From: Pictodentalium vernedei
Lineage: Eukaryota; Mollusca; Scaphopoda; Dentaliida; Dentaliidae
Assembly (NCBI GenBank): GCA_031216915.1
Contig: CM062294.1
Coordinates: forward strand, 393,071,217-393,135,216
Length of the DNA stretch: 64,000 nucleotides
Reading direction: 5' to 3'
The stretch's first letter is position 1, and each line of letters starts with the position of its first letter. A model generated the notes under the pieces. That model saw only the letters and a list, made by a program, of their open reading frames with translations, was not told the DNA's origin and searched no databases. Below, one piece after another: positions 40,993 to 49,440 of this stretch. A program made the position numbers and the translations under genes.

Positions 40993-43939
40993 TGGCTCAA
41001 ACCTCTATCGCGTTCCGGTTGGCGGAAGGTTGTCGAGTTTTTTCTCAAGAGTGGGCGTCGATTACGGACGACCCTTGGGTGAGAGGAGTGACTTCGGAAG
41101 GTCTAAAGATATCCTTCAAACGAAAGCCTCCATTAACTCGAAGTCCAAAGTGGACTCATCTTCCGTCAAACCCTCAGAAAAGAGACGCTCTGCTATCAGA
41201 GGTGCAGTCTCTTTTAATGAAGAACGCGGTAGAGGTCGTAGAAAACCAGGAATCGCTGGGATTCTACAGCCATCTGTTTCTGGTTCCGAAACCAGACGGC
41301 TCGTTCCGTCCAGTCATAGATTTGAGCTGGATAAACAAGCTGATCATCGCTCCGAAGTTTTATATGGAGACGATTCGATCGGTCAGAGCGAGTATTCGGG
41401 TGAACGATTATGCAACGAGCATAGATCTCAAAGATGCGTACTTTCACGTCATGGTACATCCGACATTCCGAAAGTATCTACGCTTCGCAGTCCTAGGAGT
41501 GGTGTATCAGTTCCGGGCCATGTGCTTCGGATTGAATCTAGCACCCTGGGCTTTCACTCGGGTAATGAACTCGGTAATGATTTACTTCCGAGCTCATTCG
41601 TCTGCGGTAACGTCGGCCTACCTGGACGACATTCTTCAGAGGTACGGCAACGAGTTAACGCTTCAGAACGATGTTCAGAATCTTCTTCTATTGCTCCGAC
41701 GTCTCGGTTTCATAGTAAACGAGGAGAAGTCGGATCTGGTGCCGTCCAAGTCATTCACTCATCTGGGAATGAGCTTCGAGACGCACAACAATCTCGTTCG
41801 TCTGCCGTTAACCAGAGCGAAATTAGTCAGTTGTTACGCTCGCTATTGTCTAAATACAGACAAAGTCACAGCGAGAGAATTTATGAGACTGATAGGTCTG
41901 TGCGGAGCCGCTGCGGATCTCATTCCGATGGGACGGCTACGCACACGGCCTCTTCAAATTTTCTTGACTCAGAATTGGAGTGTGAAAATTCATTCGCTCG
42001 ATGTAGACGTTCTCTTGTCAGATCAAGTGAAACAAGAGATTCAGACTTGGGCAAACATTCAGTGGTTAACTCAAGGAGTTCCGCTGCAGTTGCCGGATCC
42101 GAGTTTTACCATTATGACGGATGCCAGTCAAACAGGTTGGGGTGCATCATTAATCCCAACGGATTCGAGATGCCAGGGTCTTTGGGATCCGCAATTCCTG
42201 TGCAAGCACATAAACATCAAGGAAATGATGTCAATTTGGCTTGCGTTACGTCACTGGATGGACATTATTCACGATGCTCATGTCCAAATCCTATCCGACA
42301 ATACGACAGTAGTGGCGTATATACGGAATCAGGGAGGCACTCATTCAGTTCCGTTGTTCAATCTAACGGAAAGAATCCTTCTGTTTGCGTTGGAACATCA
42401 CGTTCTTCTTTCGGTCCGTCACATACCGGGTCGTCTGAATGTGCTAGCAGACTCCCTTTCTCGAAAGGGTCGCTTGTTGCCGTCGGAGTGGACTCTCAAC
42501 AAACAAGTATTCAATCAGATTTGCTACCAATGGGAACGGCCAATGATAGACTTATTTGCGACACATCTCAACAATCAGTTGCAGACGTATGTGTCCCCGT
42601 GTCCGGATCCAAGAGCATTTGCTGTAGACGCTCTATCGATCCCTTGGGACGGAATGATAGGATATGCGTATCCTCCAGCGCCGTTAATTCAACAAGTATT
42701 GCTAAAGATAAAACAATCTCAATGCAAGATTCTGTTGGTAGCATCTCTGTCGCCACAGAGACCGTGGATAAATCTACTCAGGTGTCTGTTGTGGGACCTA
42801 CCGCGGAAGCTCCCTCCACGAGAGGATCTTCTTTGGCAGGGGAAATCGCGCCAACTGCATCACAACCCGCAAGGTCTCAACCTTCACGTTTTTCCGTTGT
42901 GCGGTCCTTCTTGCATGGCAAGCACTTTACAGGACGAGCAGTGGACGCGATTTCTAACTGTAGGAGGACCTCCTCTTCGCTAAACTATGCGGCTAAGTGG
43001 AAGGTTTTCCGTCGTTGGTGTAGGGATCATTCTGTTGATATATTTGATCCCTCTATACCAGACATTGCTAACTTTCTAGTATACTTGTTTGACGAAATCA
43101 AACTGCAACCGGTTACTATAAAGGGTTATAGATCTATGTTATCTGATACCTATGCACATCATGATAGTTTACAAATTGGATCTAATGTCTCTTTATCGAA
43201 ATTGGTTAGAAACTTTTCGATAAATAGACCCAGAACTCTTAGATTAATTCCTAAGTGGAATTTAGCTTGGGTTCTCCTTAAATTGAAGGAAAAGCCATTT
43301 GAACCTCTTGGGACAGTAGATTTCAAATTCTTATCTTATAAGACAGCTTTTCTCTTAGCTTTCTCTTCTGCCAGAAGAGTCAGTGAGCTTCATGCACTAT
43401 CGGTGGATGATTCTCATTATCGTAGTGTTGGGAACACTATCACCTTCACTACTAACGTCGGTTTTTTAGCTAAGAATCAGGCTCCTAATAAATATCTGGA
43501 ACCTATTGTTATTAAGGCTCTTCCGTCTTCAGACGGGCGTAGGCCTTTACTCTGTCCTGTTAGAGCACTACGTATCTATAAACAGAGATCTCAGTTCATC
43601 AGAAAGGGACGGAAACGTTTCTTTCTGTCTTTGATGCCTAATAGAAAGGACATTTCAGTCCATTCTATTGCTAGATGGATTCAGTTAACTATCCGTACTG
43701 CGTATGAAGATTTATCTTCTTCTCAGCAGTCTGTGCTTAAGATTTCTGCTCATGAAGTAAGAGCTCTTTCTACTTCCTGGGCTTATGCTAATAGTGTTGC
43801 TATTACAGATTTAATGAAGGCTGCTTATTGGTCTCAGCCATCCACATTTACTAATTTTTATCTCAGAAATATTGAGTCCATTTCTGGAGACCTGCATTGT
43901 TTAGGTCCGTTATCTGTTGCTCAGAATGTCGTCCACTAA
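40691..43939 (+). CDS. DIRS-like ORF3, tyrosine recombinase in a long overlapping frame, copy 1
   Basis: The frame is open from before 40667 to 43939, overlapping the end of ORF1 and all of ORF2. The first ATG is 40691, but the real start is unknown. Only the last 330 or so codons (from about 42950) look like a folded domain: GYRSMLSDTY, RPRTLRLIPKWNLAWVLLKL, FSSARRVSELHALS (first catalytic Arg), HEVRALSTSWAY (H-x-x-R) and TFTNFYLRN (nucleophile Tyr near 43857). The overlapping N-terminal part is Ser/Arg/Gln-rich. The recombinase would integrate the circular intermediate. Translation could use a spliced or re-initiated mRNA. Confidence 0.85.
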   Translation: MIILKRKLVILCCLDPLLKGRIQQTRIRRALLGLIRPREVPIEVPVRPLALIRETVRIATLVRDVLQAGTIGRTPRGRRGEVRVVEDVVSPTAGLADPGGDGSNLYRVPVGGRLSSFFSRVGVDYGRPLGERSDFGRSKDILQTKASINSKSKVDSSSVKPSEKRRSAIRGAVSFNEERGRGRRKPGIAGILQPSVSGSETRRLVPSSHRFELDKQADHRSEVLYGDDSIGQSEYSGERLCNEHRSQRCVLSRHGTSDIPKVSTLRSPRSGVSVPGHVLRIESSTLGFHSGNELGNDLLPSSFVCGNVGLPGRHSSEVRQRVNASERCSESSSIAPTSRFHSKRGEVGSGAVQVIHSSGNELRDAQQSRSSAVNQSEISQLLRSLLSKYRQSHSERIYETDRSVRSRCGSHSDGTATHTASSNFLDSELECENSFARCRRSLVRSSETRDSDLGKHSVVNSRSSAAVAGSEFYHYDGCQSNRLGCIINPNGFEMPGSLGSAIPVQAHKHQGNDVNLACVTSLDGHYSRCSCPNPIRQYDSSGVYTESGRHSFSSVVQSNGKNPSVCVGTSRSSFGPSHTGSSECASRLPFSKGSLVAVGVDSQQTSIQSDLLPMGTANDRLICDTSQQSVADVCVPVSGSKSICCRRSIDPLGRNDRICVSSSAVNSTSIAKDKTISMQDSVGSISVATETVDKSTQVSVVGPTAEAPSTRGSSLAGEIAPTASQPARSQPSRFSVVRSFLHGKHFTGRAVDAISNCRRTSSSLNYAAKWKVFRRWCRDHSVDIFDPSIPDIANFLVYLFDEIKLQPVTIKGYRSMLSDTYAHHDSLQIGSNVSLSKLVRNFSINRPRTLRLIPKWNLAWVLLKLKEKPFEPLGTVDFKFLSYKTAFLLAFSSARRVSELHALSVDDSHYRSVGNTITFTTNVGFLAKNQAPNKYLEPIVIKALPSSDGRRPLLCPVRALRIYKQRSQFIRKGRKRFFLSLMPNRKDISVHSIARWIQLTIRTAYEDLSSSQQSVLKISAHEVRALSTSWAYANSVAITDLMKAAYWSQPSTFTNFYLRNIESISGDLHCLGPLSVAQNVVH
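40992..42983 (+). CDS. DIRS-like ORF2, reverse transcriptase/RNase H (663 aa), copy 1
   Basis: The start is ATG 40992, overlapping the ORF1 stop. RT blocks are FLVPKPDGSFRPVIDLS, SIDLKDAYFHV, FGLNLAPWAFTRVMN and the catalytic YLDD near residue 210. RNase H follows with TDASQTGWGASL near 376, NIKEMMSIWLAL, SDNTTVVAYIRNQGG near 434 and HIPGRLNVLADSLSR near 488. The C-terminal part (PMIDLFATHLNN, FAVDALSIPWDGMIGYAYPP) resembles the methyltransferase-like domain reported in DIRS elements. All catalytic Asp/Glu residues are visible. The same stretch is simultaneously open in the recombinase frame. Confidence 0.93.
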   Translation: MAQTSIAFRLAEGCRVFSQEWASITDDPWVRGVTSEGLKISFKRKPPLTRSPKWTHLPSNPQKRDALLSEVQSLLMKNAVEVVENQESLGFYSHLFLVPKPDGSFRPVIDLSWINKLIIAPKFYMETIRSVRASIRVNDYATSIDLKDAYFHVMVHPTFRKYLRFAVLGVVYQFRAMCFGLNLAPWAFTRVMNSVMIYFRAHSSAVTSAYLDDILQRYGNELTLQNDVQNLLLLLRRLGFIVNEEKSDLVPSKSFTHLGMSFETHNNLVRLPLTRAKLVSCYARYCLNTDKVTAREFMRLIGLCGAAADLIPMGRLRTRPLQIFLTQNWSVKIHSLDVDVLLSDQVKQEIQTWANIQWLTQGVPLQLPDPSFTIMTDASQTGWGASLIPTDSRCQGLWDPQFLCKHINIKEMMSIWLALRHWMDIIHDAHVQILSDNTTVVAYIRNQGGTHSVPLFNLTERILLFALEHHVLLSVRHIPGRLNVLADSLSRKGRLLPSEWTLNKQVFNQICYQWERPMIDLFATHLNNQLQTYVSPCPDPRAFAVDALSIPWDGMIGYAYPPAPLIQQVLLKIKQSQCKILLVASLSPQRPWINLLRCLLWDLPRKLPPREDLLWQGKSRQLHHNPQGLNLHVFPLCGPSCMASTLQDEQWTRFLTVGGPPLR

Positions 43940-44544
43940 ACAGTTGCAACTATAGTTATGCAGGCTTTCTGTTCCGGCAGTGACTCCGTCCGGCTGCCCT
44001 CTTCGCTCTGGGCTATTTGACCCAGGGCAAGGGGAAGGGGGGGGGGGGGGGGGCGGGTGTTCCCTTAGGTCACCTGCTTTATAGTGAAAAGCAAGGGAAT
44101 GCCTCCTCCAAGACAGTATTTCTGAGTCGCTTCCGGGATGGTTTTAAAGTGTAATATTAATGTTTAATTTCATTCATGTCTTATTTTTAAAGTGTAGCTC
44201 GGTGTGAAGCATTTGTATATGTCAAGTGTCAAACGGGCTTTAATATACAATACTCGGACACTTTTAAATGATTATAAAGAGTCTCAATTCTCTGGACTAC
44301 TTTATTTATTGGCTTGTTTTAAAAATAATTAGTATAAAGGTTATACTGGATATTAATAGAGAACATGAATGTTATTGTGCTCAATTATTAAGGGTAGTGT
44401 ATCTTTCTAATTTAAATATTAAATAAGAAAGATACATGTAAAGCCTAATACTCCTTTTCTCCTTAAGGGGTTACCTCTTTATTTTATAATTGAGCTTATT
44501 GGATTTTCCTCTATGTCCTAGGCCCTCCAGCCTGTTTACTATTC
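43940..44544 (+). other. DIRS-like 3' untranslated region with G tract, copy 1
   Basis: A run of 17 G lies at 44037-44053 (12 in copy 2), followed by AT-rich sequence to the internal complementary region. No ORF. Confidence 0.7.
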
Positions 44545-44631
44545 AGCTAAGTCTGGGTCATTGGTACAGTATAAAAATGTTAAAAAATTTATAGTAATTT
44601 ATATATTTTTTATACTTACCAATGACCCAGA
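44545..44631. repeat. Internal complementary region, DIRS-like copy 1
   Basis: Bases 44545-44578 are the reverse complement of the left end 37801-37834. Bases 44579-44631 are the reverse complement of the right end 44882-44934. Together they reproduce the head-to-tail junction of a circular form. Confidence 0.93.
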
Positions 44632-44706
44632 CGGGGATGGCCCTCCCTGAGTTGGGAACTCTTGCCTCCCCGCTGAGTACATAGCGCTGACCAGGCACTG
44701 CCAGTA

Positions 44707-44896
44707 AGAATGATATTTGGCGCCAATTTCGGGACGACTGCGTCACTGCGCATGCGCAGTAGAGTCGTACTATGGAGGTCCTTTAGGACATGATTTCTTT
44801 TTGTTTTGGATGAAAATTTTGGGGATTGGGGGGCAAAATTTGTGTTTGGCCCTGGTTTTTGTGGAGTTAGCACCAGCTAAGTCTGGGTCATTGGTA
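44707..44896. repeat. Right inverted terminal repeat, DIRS-like copy 1
   Basis: Inverted copy of 37813-38003, including the palindrome at 44745-44760. The outer 38 bp (44897-44934) differ from the left end, as usual for DIRS elements. Confidence 0.9.
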
Positions 44897-45390
44897 AGTA
44901 TAAAAAATATATAAATTACTATAAATTTTTTAACTTTTAAACAGATGGTTAATATGGGGATACAGAATCAGACATTCTCCAATGCGAGAATCTATGTAAA
45001 TTCACCGTGTGGGGATCTTGAGACATTTACATCATTGTTTGTCCAATCAATTATAAGAGTTCCCAATTTGTTCTACGTCGGGGGAATATTGCTGCTATTA
45101 CATGGGAATCGGTTCACAAAATAGTTTACCGGTAAACACTTTTGGAGGGTTCCCACTTAACAGTGCAGTATATTTCAGAAGTTAATGCCCATTCCTTACC
45201 AATACAGATGCTCATTCACGAAGTATTGCCTCTTTTGTCAAATTATGTACCGGTAGGTCAATGTTGGTGTCGTTGCCAAGTAATGCCAATGACGTAGGTG
45301 ATATTTCGTTTTTTTGAAAATGAGACGATATTACTAACGGTATTGACTTTAAAAACGGTTAAGTCGGTATATCGGCAAACCGCCCAACAC

Positions 45391-45715
45391 TATATGCGCT
45401 GGACTGTGTCATCTCTAAACTTAACGAAGATGACACCATTGAAGGTCCACGTTTCCTTTATTTTTTGCAGTCCTACCAGTTTATGTGCACGCCAGGCAAT
45501 AGACGACCTAGCCTTTGCGAGATCCTCATTCAGATAGATTTTTGGGTTTGCAGAACAAGAAGCCGTAGGGGATGTGTTGCCATTTTGAGTTAAACGCCCA
45601 GTGTTAGCAGTACTGACAGACTTTAAGCGAGCCCTGGCCCTATACAGTTTATTTCTTATTCTGTAGGTTGTCAACTTGAAAATAATGGGGCGATTAGTAT
45701 TTACACTTGCCCCCC
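45391..45715 (-). pseudogene. LINE ORF1 C-terminal region
   Basis: The minus-strand frame reads NRPIIFKLTTYRIRNKLYRA, then IYLNEDLAKARSSIAWRAHK and TWTFNGVIFVKFRDDTVQRI, the pattern of the C-terminal nucleic-acid-chaperone part of LINE ORF1 proteins. It ends at the hAT insertion and resumes in frame at 37427. The N-terminal part is missing: upstream of 45715 the sequence becomes a C-rich tract. The protein would bind LINE RNA. Confidence 0.75.
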
Positions 45716-45792
45716 CCCCCCAATCCCCAATCCCCACCCCCCACCCCCTCCCCTCATTCTCGGCCCGCCCCTGTGGCTACGACATCGGAGAC

Positions 45793-47556
45793 TAGTGTCG
45801 TGCGGCTTAACTGGTTTTGTGAGATGGTTTCGGATCGGCTCTGAAACCGAAACTATGTAATTGTTAAATCAGTACGGTTTTGGTTTTCTCTACAAAATGA
45901 CGAAACTTGCGTTTACACTGTTCAGTTTGCATTGTCACCGACTTAAAACAAAATCCGTAACGTCAACTGATAACCCTGTCGTCAGTATTCATGTATTCAG
46001 ACTTCAGAGAAACAAACACTGTCTAACAGGAGTCACTGTCGCATTAGAAGAATGATCACACATTCTAACAAATCTTCCTATGATGTATGACAACTCTTGT
46101 CCAATTACACAGCACAGTTACAAAAGTGGAATGGTGTGTTCTGTCAAAAATTCTCAAAATGACAATCTTCACACGCCTACAAACATCAAAATGAGCAACT
46201 TGGGGACTTCGCTAGCAGCTTTGTGTCTGCACATGTTTGGGTGTATTAATTACCTAACAACAAAATCGTGAATAAAATCAAGGAAAAAATAGTCTTTGTT
46301 TTTTTAAATGGCAGAATACTGTGAAAAACAAAACATACTTGTCGTGTGGGTTTCTCGGACACGTGCTTAGAATTTAACATTCAACATTGTCACCTCCCTT
46401 AATTCGTTTAACCAATGTATGCATGCGAGCACATACCACGATGGAATGTCCCCAGGCCTATTTAGTATTTACCTGCAGAGTGCAGACCATGTGAACCTGC
46501 GAGGCCTAAAATCCCCTGCTCACAATTAAATTGAACATTTTGCCTCATATAATACAGAACTGATTTAGTTTCGCAAGCAACAGATTGAAATTGAAAGTGG
46601 AACGCCAACTTCGAAAGGCAAACGGAAAAAGGTACAGTTCAAAACATTACAGATAAAAACTTGTCAGTGTAAATTATGATTGTTCTAAAAATCAAACGAG
46701 CATGGAACCTTCTGGCGGTGGCCGGGTGCGGAATTTAAGAGGAGTGTGTGGGAGTCTGAGTTACCTATGGAAAGGATGTGGTGTCAACTGTCGAGCCCAA
46801 TCAGCCCACCCACCGCAAATATTGTCTCCCCATTACAAACTAGCAGTTACGATTTCAAATCCAGTTGCATAACTGATGGTGGGGTGGTGGGCACCTGTAC
46901 TGGGAGCAATCTATACTCTATTATCATTGTACAACTGGTCTTAGATGTGATCCGTCTCGGATGGCATAGTTCAGAGTAAATTTTTGTCAAAAATATCTCT
47001 GGGTGGGGTGGAGGGGGGGGGGGGTAGGCCAGTACTAGGCTACTAGGTCCACCTGGATTTTGATACCAGGATAGCCAGTGGTAGCAAGGAGTCTTCTTCC
47101 AATAATATCGGAGTCTTAAGGTCGGCTGTAGATTGGTGGGAGGTTGTGAGGGAGAATTCCTTGGCGAGATGCAATGCAGCTTACCCTGTCCCACAATTTA
47201 CTTGTTCCCTCAACTTTTGTTTCCTGCTAATTTCCTGGCACTACTCTACAGTCCTGCCTTGAGTCTTTAAAAGTTTTTTTTGTGGGGAGGGTGGGGTGGT
47301 GGTATTGGACGTGTCCACCTAGGAGATTTGTGTTGGTGTGTGTGTGTGGGGGGGGGGGGAGGGGGGAGGGAATAAATTGATGCTAGCCATTGCCAGATGA
47401 GTCATCATTTAAAATATGACAGAATATGTATTTTTATTGCCACTGTGTGATATTCTTCAAGTCTACAATATTTTGATTGCAAAAAAAACAACCTATAAAC
47501 CGAGTTTTCTGGACAAAACCAAACCTGAGGTCAGAAAAAAAAAACGCACAACACTA
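45793..47556. mobile_element. Non-autonomous hAT-like element, 1764 bp
   Basis: The ends are TAGTGTCGTGCGGCTTAACT and, inverted, TAGTGTTGTGCG. The flanks TCGGAGAC (45785-45792) and TCAGAGAC (47557-47564) match at 7 of 8 positions. Only short frames lie inside, plus G-rich tracts near 47011-47022 and 47345-47368. Confidence 0.7.
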
Positions 47557-47672
47557 TCAGAGACACACTAATCTTGCTTGCAGTATCCATTATAATGCAT
47601 GTGTATCTGACAAAATATGTATTTTTATTGCCACTGTGTGATATTCTTCAAGTCTACAATATTTTTATTGCA
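47423..47672 (+). repeat. Direct duplication of about 57 bp, 190 bp apart
   Basis: ATATGTATTTTTATTGCCAC and CTTCAAGTCTACAATATTTT occur at 47423-47479 and again at 47613-47672. One copy is inside the right end of the hAT-like element and the other is outside it. Confidence 0.8.
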
Positions 47673-48650
47673 AAAAACTGACCTTTTACCCAAGTTTTTG
47701 TTCATCAAAATTTGGTCACTTGTCTTTGACTTGTTACCATTTATGGGAAAGTGCCGAGAGGCTCTGTCTCATAAATTGTAACAACATTAATACACACAAA
47801 CTAAATTTCACTTCAAATATAAGCACATCCACTAGAGCTGTGTGGTTTACCGAAAATTTGTTATCAAAACCGAAACCTAGACCGAAACAATTACAGAAAA
47901 CCAGTTGTCCCGGTTTCCAAATTAAATCTCTAATCAGGTCTTCACTTCTCAGAATAAAGAGAGAAACAACAGAAAGTTACCTTCATTTGGAAACTTTAGA
48001 GTCGCGATACCCCTTTTTCAGAACAACTACACAAGTAATTGTTATCACATTTGAACTTCGAGTGCTGCATTCACCAGAATACCATGACAGTAGGTGACAA
48101 AATTTACTTCTCACGCATCAGGTTTTTACTTGAGTTGAATAAAGTCATCAATACTGTTAAAGACAATATTTTACTACGACACGCATATAATTTTACAGCA
48201 GACTCAAGGCAAGAAATCATTTTCTTAAACTTGAAACTCTTGAGCCTAATTTACACAAATACATTGCACTCAGGAAATCAGAGTGTATTACTTACATGCT
48301 ATGCCATGGAGTCATCCCTCCCGACAATGACAGGCGCATAAATTCACAGTTTATTGAATTAATATGTTGTGACTTTTTGGGATTAAATTAATGTTTCCGG
48401 CTTCAATTTAAAAATAAATCACCATTCAGTATCCACCTTCTGTAGTTCCATCAGTTGAGTAAATTACAGTTTCAAACAATTAGGCAGAAAGGGGATACGG
48501 ATGTTTCATCCAACAGCTGAATCGTCCACTTCCAATTTTACCCAAAATGTTCGCCAAGGGTTTGAAAATGTTTGAATGTAATATGATATCTCAGGCATGT
48601 AGGACACTGTCATCAACTGTGTATGTTTGAGATCAGTAAGTACATTCTAA
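47673..48650. other. No gene recognised
   Basis: AT-rich sequence. A hAT-like end motif (TAGAGCTGTGTGGTTTACCG) near 47834 suggests another hAT relative, but no partner end could be placed. Confidence 0.45.
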
Positions 48651-48654
48651 ATGT

Positions 48655-49098
48655 GTATTTATTTTCTCCAATTGATGAAATTTCATTTGCAGGCTTTTAT
48701 AGCTTTGACCATGACTACTTTTCGTAATGTTTTGACTTCAAATCAGCCAATGGTAGCATGGCTGCTGCAGCCATGTATTTTTTTTCTCCGATTTTAACAA
48801 AGTTTCATATGCAGGTTTAGCTTTGACCATGACTACTTTTCATAATGTTTGGCTTCAAATCAGCCAATGGTAGCATGGCTGCTGCAACCATGTATTTTTT
48901 TCTCCGATTTTTACAAAATTTTATATACGAGTTCAGCTTTGACCATGACTACTTTTTCCATAATGTTTGGCTTTAAATCAGTCAGTGGTAGCATGGCTGC
49001 TGCAGCCATGTATTTTTTTCTCCGATTTCAACAAAATTTCATATGAAGGTTTAGCTTCGACCTTGTCTATTTTTCATAATGTTTGGCTTCAAATCAGA
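48655..49098 (+). repeat. Tandem repeat of about 118-bp units (4 copies)
   Basis: Units share TTTAGCTTTGACCATGACTA, ATAATGTTTGGCTTCAAATC and GTAGCATGGCTGCTGCAGCC, ending in a TATTTTTTTCTCCGATTT tract. Confidence 0.85.
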
Positions 49099-49115
49099 AT
49101 GGGTGAATTTTTTTT

Positions 49116-49440
49116 GCTTTAGAGTTTATTTTGGGGGATTTTGAGTAATTTCATGACAAAAAAATTTCATCCACGGAGCAATTCATTTTTTTTTTTTTGC
49201 ATGAAATCACTAAAAATGCCCCAAAACACATTTTAAGGCCAAGGAAAAAAACTGTTTGCCCAGTTCACCACATGGGGTGGGGTCTGGGGGGGGGATTTTT
49301 TCTTTTTTTACCTTTATTTTAAAATGTGTTTTGGGGGATTTTTGAGTGATTTCATGAAAAAAAAAAAAATCACCCAATTGAAGGGCCCCATACAGTTGGG
49401 CTTGGGGTGATAGGTTCATGGGGTGAAATTTTTTGAATAA
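49116..49440. repeat. Low-complexity inverted repeat (AAAATGTGTTTTGGGGG family)
   Basis: ATGAAATCACTAAAAATGCC with CCAAAACACATTTTAA at 49201-49236 is inverted relative to 49318-49358. Related sequence occurs at 50600-50645 and 52350-52640. Confidence 0.65.

Larger units (their letters stand above)
37801..44934 (+). mobile_element. Complete DIRS-like tyrosine-recombinase retrotransposon (copy 1, 7134 bp)
   Basis: It has inverted terminal repeats (37813-38003 and 44707-44896), unequal outer ends, an internal complementary region (44545-44631) and three long ORFs. Base 37801 and base 44934 are the ends because the internal region equals their joined reverse complement. The flanks AAAAAGCTAT and TTTTAAACAG show no target duplication. 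Such elements replicate through a circular DNA intermediate integrated by their own recombinase. All frames are open in this copy. Confidence 0.93.
37428..45390. mobile_element. Non-autonomous hAT element carrying a DIRS-like insertion
   Basis: The ends are AGAGCTGGGCGATATCGACC and, inverted, GTGTTGGGCGGTTTGCCGAT. The flanks TATATGCT (37420-37427) and TATATGCG (45391-45398) match at 7 of 8 positions. Without the DIRS-like element (37801-44934) about 830 bp of non-coding hAT sequence remain. It interrupts LINE ORF1. Confidence 0.78.
11225..45715 (-). mobile_element. Ancient CR1/Crack-type LINE split by nested insertions (composite span)
   Basis: Fragments at 45391-45715, 37366-37427, 34530-35489, 21012-21788 and 11225-13321 lie in the right order on the minus strand to form one element: ORF1 C-terminus, 2A-bearing ORF2 N-terminus, endonuclease, pre-RT, RT and C-terminal Cys/His region. 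Removing the hAT blocks at 21797-34521 and 37428-45390, each with one copy of its target duplication, restores the reading frame exactly. The ORF2 pieces sum to about 3 kb, the normal size for CR1-clade ORF2. The 3' border near 11225 and the 1.9 kb between ORF1 and ORF2 are uncertain. Confidence 0.75.
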
